Source: Spirochaetaceae bacterium (GTDB lineage: Bacteria; Spirochaetota; Spirochaetia; Treponematales; Breznakiellaceae). Taken from it: a stretch of DNA of 7,478 nt. The position numbers and the translations under genes are program-made. Location: contig JAIRZA010000184.1 in assembly GCA_031267475.1 (NCBI GenBank), forward strand, positions 1 to 7,478, in the 5' to 3' direction. Of the stretch, positions 6,101 to 7,478 are shown piece by piece. The notes under the pieces were generated by a model. That model had not been told where the DNA came from and ran no database searches. It saw only the letters and a list, made by a program, of their open reading frames with translations. Within the stretch, counting starts at the first letter, position 1; each line of letters opens with the position of its first letter.

Positions 6101-6858
6101 TTGAACAAGACGCGCGTAATTTGCTTGACGAAATTGTCAACAGAAAACGCTTGTCGATTCGCGGCGTGGCGGGAATTTTTCCAGCGTTATCCAGCGGCGA
6201 TGATATTTTGGTGTACGCCGGCGGTGTTGATGCTGAGGATGTATCCATCGAACCAATTTTGAAGATAGCCTGCCTGCGCAATCAAACACGGAAAGCGGCG
6301 GCGGCTCCAAATGTAAGCCTTGCCGACTTTATTAAGCCGTTAGAAGCAGCGCGAAACGGAATTTCGGCGGGATGCGACTATCTCGGATTCTTCGCAATAA
6401 GCGCCGGTTTTGGCATGGATGAGGCCAAGTCGGACTATTCCGGGCGCGGCGACGACTATCGCGCGATAATTTTTTCATTACTGGCTGACGGTCTTGTCGA
6501 GGCATTCAGCGAAGAGGCGCATCGCCGCATTCGCCGCGAGTGGCGGGCTTACTATACATCGACAGAATCAAACGCGGGGCGTTTTGGAATACGTCCCGCT
6601 TTCGGATACCCATGCTGCCCCGATCACGAGGATAAACGCGCCGTATTCCGCCTAATGGATGTTGAAAAACGCACAGGTCTTACCCTCACCGAATCCGCCA
6701 TGATACGCCCGGCAGCCTCGCTTTGCGGGATGTATTTTGCTAATCCGGCTTCGTACTACTTTTCCTGCGGAGCGGTTGGCGGCGACCAACTAACCGACTG
6801 GGCGCGGCGAAAAAACATCAACATTGAGACCGCCCGCCGCCGCTGCGGTTTTTTGTAA
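3196..6858 (+). CDS. metH: Cobalamin-dependent methionine synthase MetH
   Basis: It transfers the methyl group of 5-methyltetrahydrofolate through cob(I)alamin to homocysteine, making methionine and tetrahydrofolate in the cytosol. The 1220 residues match the full-length family (E. coli 1227). The homocysteine domain opens with LDGAMGTLIQ and has zinc ligands Cys245, Cys308 and Cys309. The folate domain starts at GERGNAPGS (362-370) and includes GVSNLSFSFRG. The cap domain has EGPLMEGM and GEGKMFLPQV. The B12 domain has DVHDIGKN, with His761 as the cobalt ligand, and GLSGLVSPSLDEM. The reactivation domain has RPAFGYPCCPDH (1133-1144) and Tyr1187-Tyr1188, so SAM/flavodoxin-dependent reactivation is expected. 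Several usually conserved Asn positions are Cys: GCND (Cys51), ETCSF (Cys81) and DICMD (Cys403). The ATG has no Shine-Dalgarno. No riboswitch precedes it, and no metF or other methionine gene is adjacent. Confidence 0.97.
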   Translation: MNVRERLDAIAEKRILILDGAMGTLIQRHKLSEEDYRGARFAGHEHKLSGCNDVLCLTAPEIIAGIHEQYLSAGADIIETCSFSANAVSLSDYGLSDYAYEISRAAAEIARRSADAFSTPENPRFVAGVIGPMTKSAGISPDMDDPGKRAISWDELEAAYYENVSGLLDGGADILLIETIFDTLNAKAAGAAVLRLLAERGGLDTPIMISAAISDAAGRLLAGQTVEAFYISMNHLNPWSIGLNCSLGAELLKKSAAALSRVASCRISAHPNAGLPDENGDYTETPETMSGFLREYVDEGIVNVLGGCCGSTPAHIAAIAEMTRERLSMGKKPRPLPKNHHETWVSGLEPVHIERNKLTIVGERGNAPGSKLFLELIKAEKYEEGLRIVRKNIEDGAKIIDICMDDGLIDGEKAMVRFVNLALSDPCIAKVPFFIDSSRFSIIEAALKCIAGKAIANSISLKEGESEFLQKARRLRVFGAAVVVMLFDEHGQAADYERRVEIAVRSYRLLTNDGFPPEDIIIDPNILAVATGMSEHDRYALDFLRAIPVILERCPHTHISAGVSNLSFSFRGNQFVRNAMHAVFLHLAVNAGLTIAIVNIAAAGLYERLSPSLRDTIKDLLLCRDANAANALLEIAEKGTEGGATPAAHTTAHASRIEAAPWERVIYAMLKGDDEHIKEDVVDLLKKISALEIVEGPLMEGMRQVGELFGEGKMFLPQVIRSARVMKKAVAALEPYMNTSAADAQLNMPLIIMATVKGDVHDIGKNIVGTVLACNGFKVLDLGVMVAAETILETARKQGAQFIGLSGLVSPSLDEMVHVAKEMERQGLRIPLLVGGAAASLAHSALKIAPVYKGTVAYIKDAGQAPGIVRRLANPALRPRFLEELSTRYEEAVNNHNKIAAERRLLSIEEARENRLRLDWNSAETQIPKPKILNLIDLNDYPLENIASHFDWDAFMVKWDDPSRRDARLEQDARNLLDEIVNRKRLSIRGVAGIFPALSSGDDILVYAGGVDAEDVSIEPILKIACLRNQTRKAAAAPNVSLADFIKPLEAARNGISAGCDYLGFFAISAGFGMDEAKSDYSGRGDDYRAIIFSLLADGLVEAFSEEAHRRIRREWRAYYTSTESNAGRFGIRPAFGYPCCPDHEDKRAVFRLMDVEKRTGLTLTESAMIRPAASLCGMYFANPASYYFSCGAVGGDQLTDWARRKNINIETARRRCGFL

Positions 6859-6865
6859 ATTATCT

Positions 6866-6906
6866 ATGGCGGCGCTGTTTAACTGCAAGTTAAACAGCGC
6901 CGCCAT
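6866..6906. terminator. Perfect 19-bp inverted repeat after metH
   Basis: The arm at 6866-6884 is the exact reverse complement of 6888-6906, with a three-base GCA loop. It begins seven bases after the metH stop. The position suits a transcript end for metH, but no T-run follows on either strand, so Rho-independent termination is doubtful. It may act as an mRNA 3'-end stabiliser or be a mobile repeat. Its outer ends are ATGGCGGC and GCCGCCAT, the 8-mer found in other non-coding stretches here. Confidence 0.55.
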
Positions 6907-6939
6907 GACGCGGAAACAAACATGACGCGCCGCCATGAC
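6897..6939 (+). repeat. Duplicated 13-mer GCGCCGCCATGAC
   Basis: GCGCCGCCATGAC occurs at 6897-6909 and again at 6927-6939, with starts 30 bases apart. The first copy overlaps the right arm of the 19-bp inverted repeat. CATGACGCG is also repeated (6904-6912 and 6921-6929), and ATGACGCG recurs at 7023-7030. The pattern suggests partial duplication of a short GC-rich repeat. I cannot tell a REP-like element from local slippage. Confidence 0.6.
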
Positions 6940-7141
6940 AGAGCGGTTTAAAAGAAGTTTTTTGCTATGTTTAGAATTTACAGATAGAACTTCGCCGCTG
7001 AAACATACATTGGAAGAATAAAATGACGCGGCATGGGCATAAGCGCGAAAAACATGGAATAGCAGGCGACACACCGCCGCCGCAGAATTTCCATTCGCCG
7101 CCCATACACTATGTTGTATGCCGCCCGCCCTGTTTCTCGTT
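6940..7141. other. Non-coding spacer, no gene recognised
   Basis: This stretch lies between the repeats after metH and the 3' end of the tRNA gene. It has one six-base inverted repeat (GAAGTT at 6954-6959 with AACTTC at 6988-6993) and a short T-run (6958-6963), but no convincing terminator, promoter or coding sequence. Open frames here are short, have odd composition and run antisense or sense through the tRNA, so I treat them as non-coding. Confidence 0.55.
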
Positions 7142-7213
7142 TAACCTCTACGGGAGTCGAACCCGTGTTGCCGGGATGAAAACCCGGTGTCCTGACCACT
7201 GGACGAAGAGGTC
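7142..7213 (-). tRNA. tRNA-Glu (anticodon UUC)
   Basis: Read on the - strand, the gene folds into a full cloverleaf of 72 bases. Acceptor GACCTCT pairs with AGAGGTT (the first pair is G-U), D stem GTCC with GGAC, anticodon stem CCGGG with CCCGG around TTTTCAT (anticodon TTC), and T stem ACGGG with CCCGT around TTCGACT. The discriminator base is A, and the next bases are AAC, so CCA is not encoded and must be added by nucleotidyltransferase. The D and anticodon arms follow the usual bacterial tRNA-Glu pattern. It delivers glutamate in translation and, in many bacteria, also supplies haem synthesis through GltX and HemA. Confidence 0.96.
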
Positions 7214-7228
7214 GCCATTGATGAATTC

Positions 7229-7258
7229 AGTCTACCAAATTTTAGTTTTTTATGTCAA
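7229..7258 (-). promoter_or_regulatory. Promoter of the tRNA-Glu gene
   Basis: On the - strand a perfect TTGACA (7253-7258) is followed, after 18 bases, by TAGACT (7229-7234), matching four of six -10 positions. Initiation about seven bases further on lies near 7222, some nine bases before the mature tRNA 5' end. The AT-rich spacer and the position support a real stable-RNA promoter. It lies between the tRNA and the transposase stop codon. Confidence 0.75.
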
Positions 7259-7275
7259 GCGGCTGTCCGTACTCA

Positions 7276-7478
7276 TTATGAATAAGACACACCCGCCAAA
7301 GTTGGAATGGATACTCCCAGAGTGGCGGAAAGCTGAGCCGCCATCTTTGATGGCGCGCCATATTGATGGCGCGGCGTCAAGAAACCGGGCGCTTCATGGG
7401 GACGGTAGAAATGATATTTATCCAGCCAAGCGTCTGTAATCTCTGAAAGCTCCGCCGCGTTCAAAGGCTCGTAGTGAT
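7276..7478 (-). CDS. C-terminal part of an integrase-core transposase, 5' end outside window
   Basis: The - strand frame is open from the window edge (first full codon at 7474-7476) to TAA at 7276-7278, giving about 66 residues. The segment WLDKYHFYRPHEAPGFLTPRHQY has the layout of the C-terminal end of DDE integrase-core transposases (IS3/IS481 type): a helix with conserved Trp, then Y-x-x-x-RPH-x-x-x-G-x-x-TP-x-x-Y. Such enzymes cut and join the ends of an insertion sequence. The catalytic DDE residues would lie to the right, so I cannot say whether the gene is intact. About 27 residues follow the final Tyr, encoded partly by GC-rich repeats. This may be a natural tail or a replaced 3' end. 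TTG at 7462-7464 could be taken as a start, but homology-like sequence (HYEP) continues upstream. Confidence 0.68.
   Translation of the reverse strand, partial: HYEPLNAAELSEITDAWLDKYHFYRPHEAPGFLTPRHQYGAPSKMAAQLSATLGVSIPTLAGVSYS
7323..7372. repeat. Cluster of short GC-rich inverted and direct repeats in the transposase tail
   Basis: TGGCGG (7323-7328) pairs with CCGCCA (7338-7343). Overlapping this, CGCCATC (7339-7345) pairs with GATGGCG (7349-7355) around TTT. TGGCGCGCCA (7351-7360) is a perfect palindrome. GATGGCGC is directly repeated at 7349-7356 and 7365-7372. GCCGCCAT at 7337-7344 is the same 8-mer seen near 84, 6866, 6899 and 6929. The structure is dense for coding DNA. Confidence 0.6.

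Noticed and set aside
6978..7199. 73-residue - strand open frame starting inside the tRNA
   Set aside because: Its N-terminal part is translated tRNA-Glu sequence, a common false gene, and the rest has no recognisable pattern.
7023..7439. 138-residue + strand open frame
   Set aside because: It runs antisense through the whole tRNA-Glu gene, its promoter and the transposase end. Its composition is irregular and no motif is visible. The GGAAG before its ATG is probably incidental.

Overview
The window is bacterial chromosome with four complete protein genes, all on the + strand, followed by a tRNA gene and the end of a transposase gene on the - strand. Base composition looks close to balanced by eye, with htpG more AT-rich than the genes after it. 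The HtpG sequence and the style of the third gene remind me of spirochaetes of the Treponema type. That is a memory-based inference, not a database result.

Layout. Positions 1-262 hold no protein gene but carry a series of stem-loops, a promoter-like pair at 4-32, and a segment (about 41-116) laid out like a type II CRISPR tracrRNA: anti-repeat-like sequence followed by GC-rich hairpins. Positions 263-3103 look like a three-gene unit: htpG (Hsp90 chaperone), a small exported protein with a possible OB-like fold 10 bases later, and an uncharacterised protein coupled to it through a TGATG overlap. A 92-base gap with a nested hairpin separates these from metH (3196-6858), a full-length cobalamin-dependent methionine synthase with all four modules. 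metH has no ribosome binding site but has an extended -10 box that would start transcription at the A of its ATG.

Positions 6859-7141 contain no gene. They hold a perfect 19-bp inverted repeat just after metH and a duplicated 13-mer. A tRNA-Glu(UUC) gene lies on the - strand at 7142-7213 with its own promoter. At 7276-7478 is the C-terminal end of a DDE integrase-core transposase on the - strand, whose last codons run into GC-rich repeats.

The protein genes are mostly housekeeping: folding (htpG), methyl transfer (metH) and translation (tRNA-Glu). The parts most worth a second look are non-coding: the structured, possibly tracrRNA-like segment at the left edge, and an 8-mer (GCCGCCAT or its complement) that occurs five times, always outside the four complete genes. 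No complete unknown defence or mobile system is visible. If the left edge really is a tracrRNA, its cas9 and CRISPR array would have to lie outside the window.
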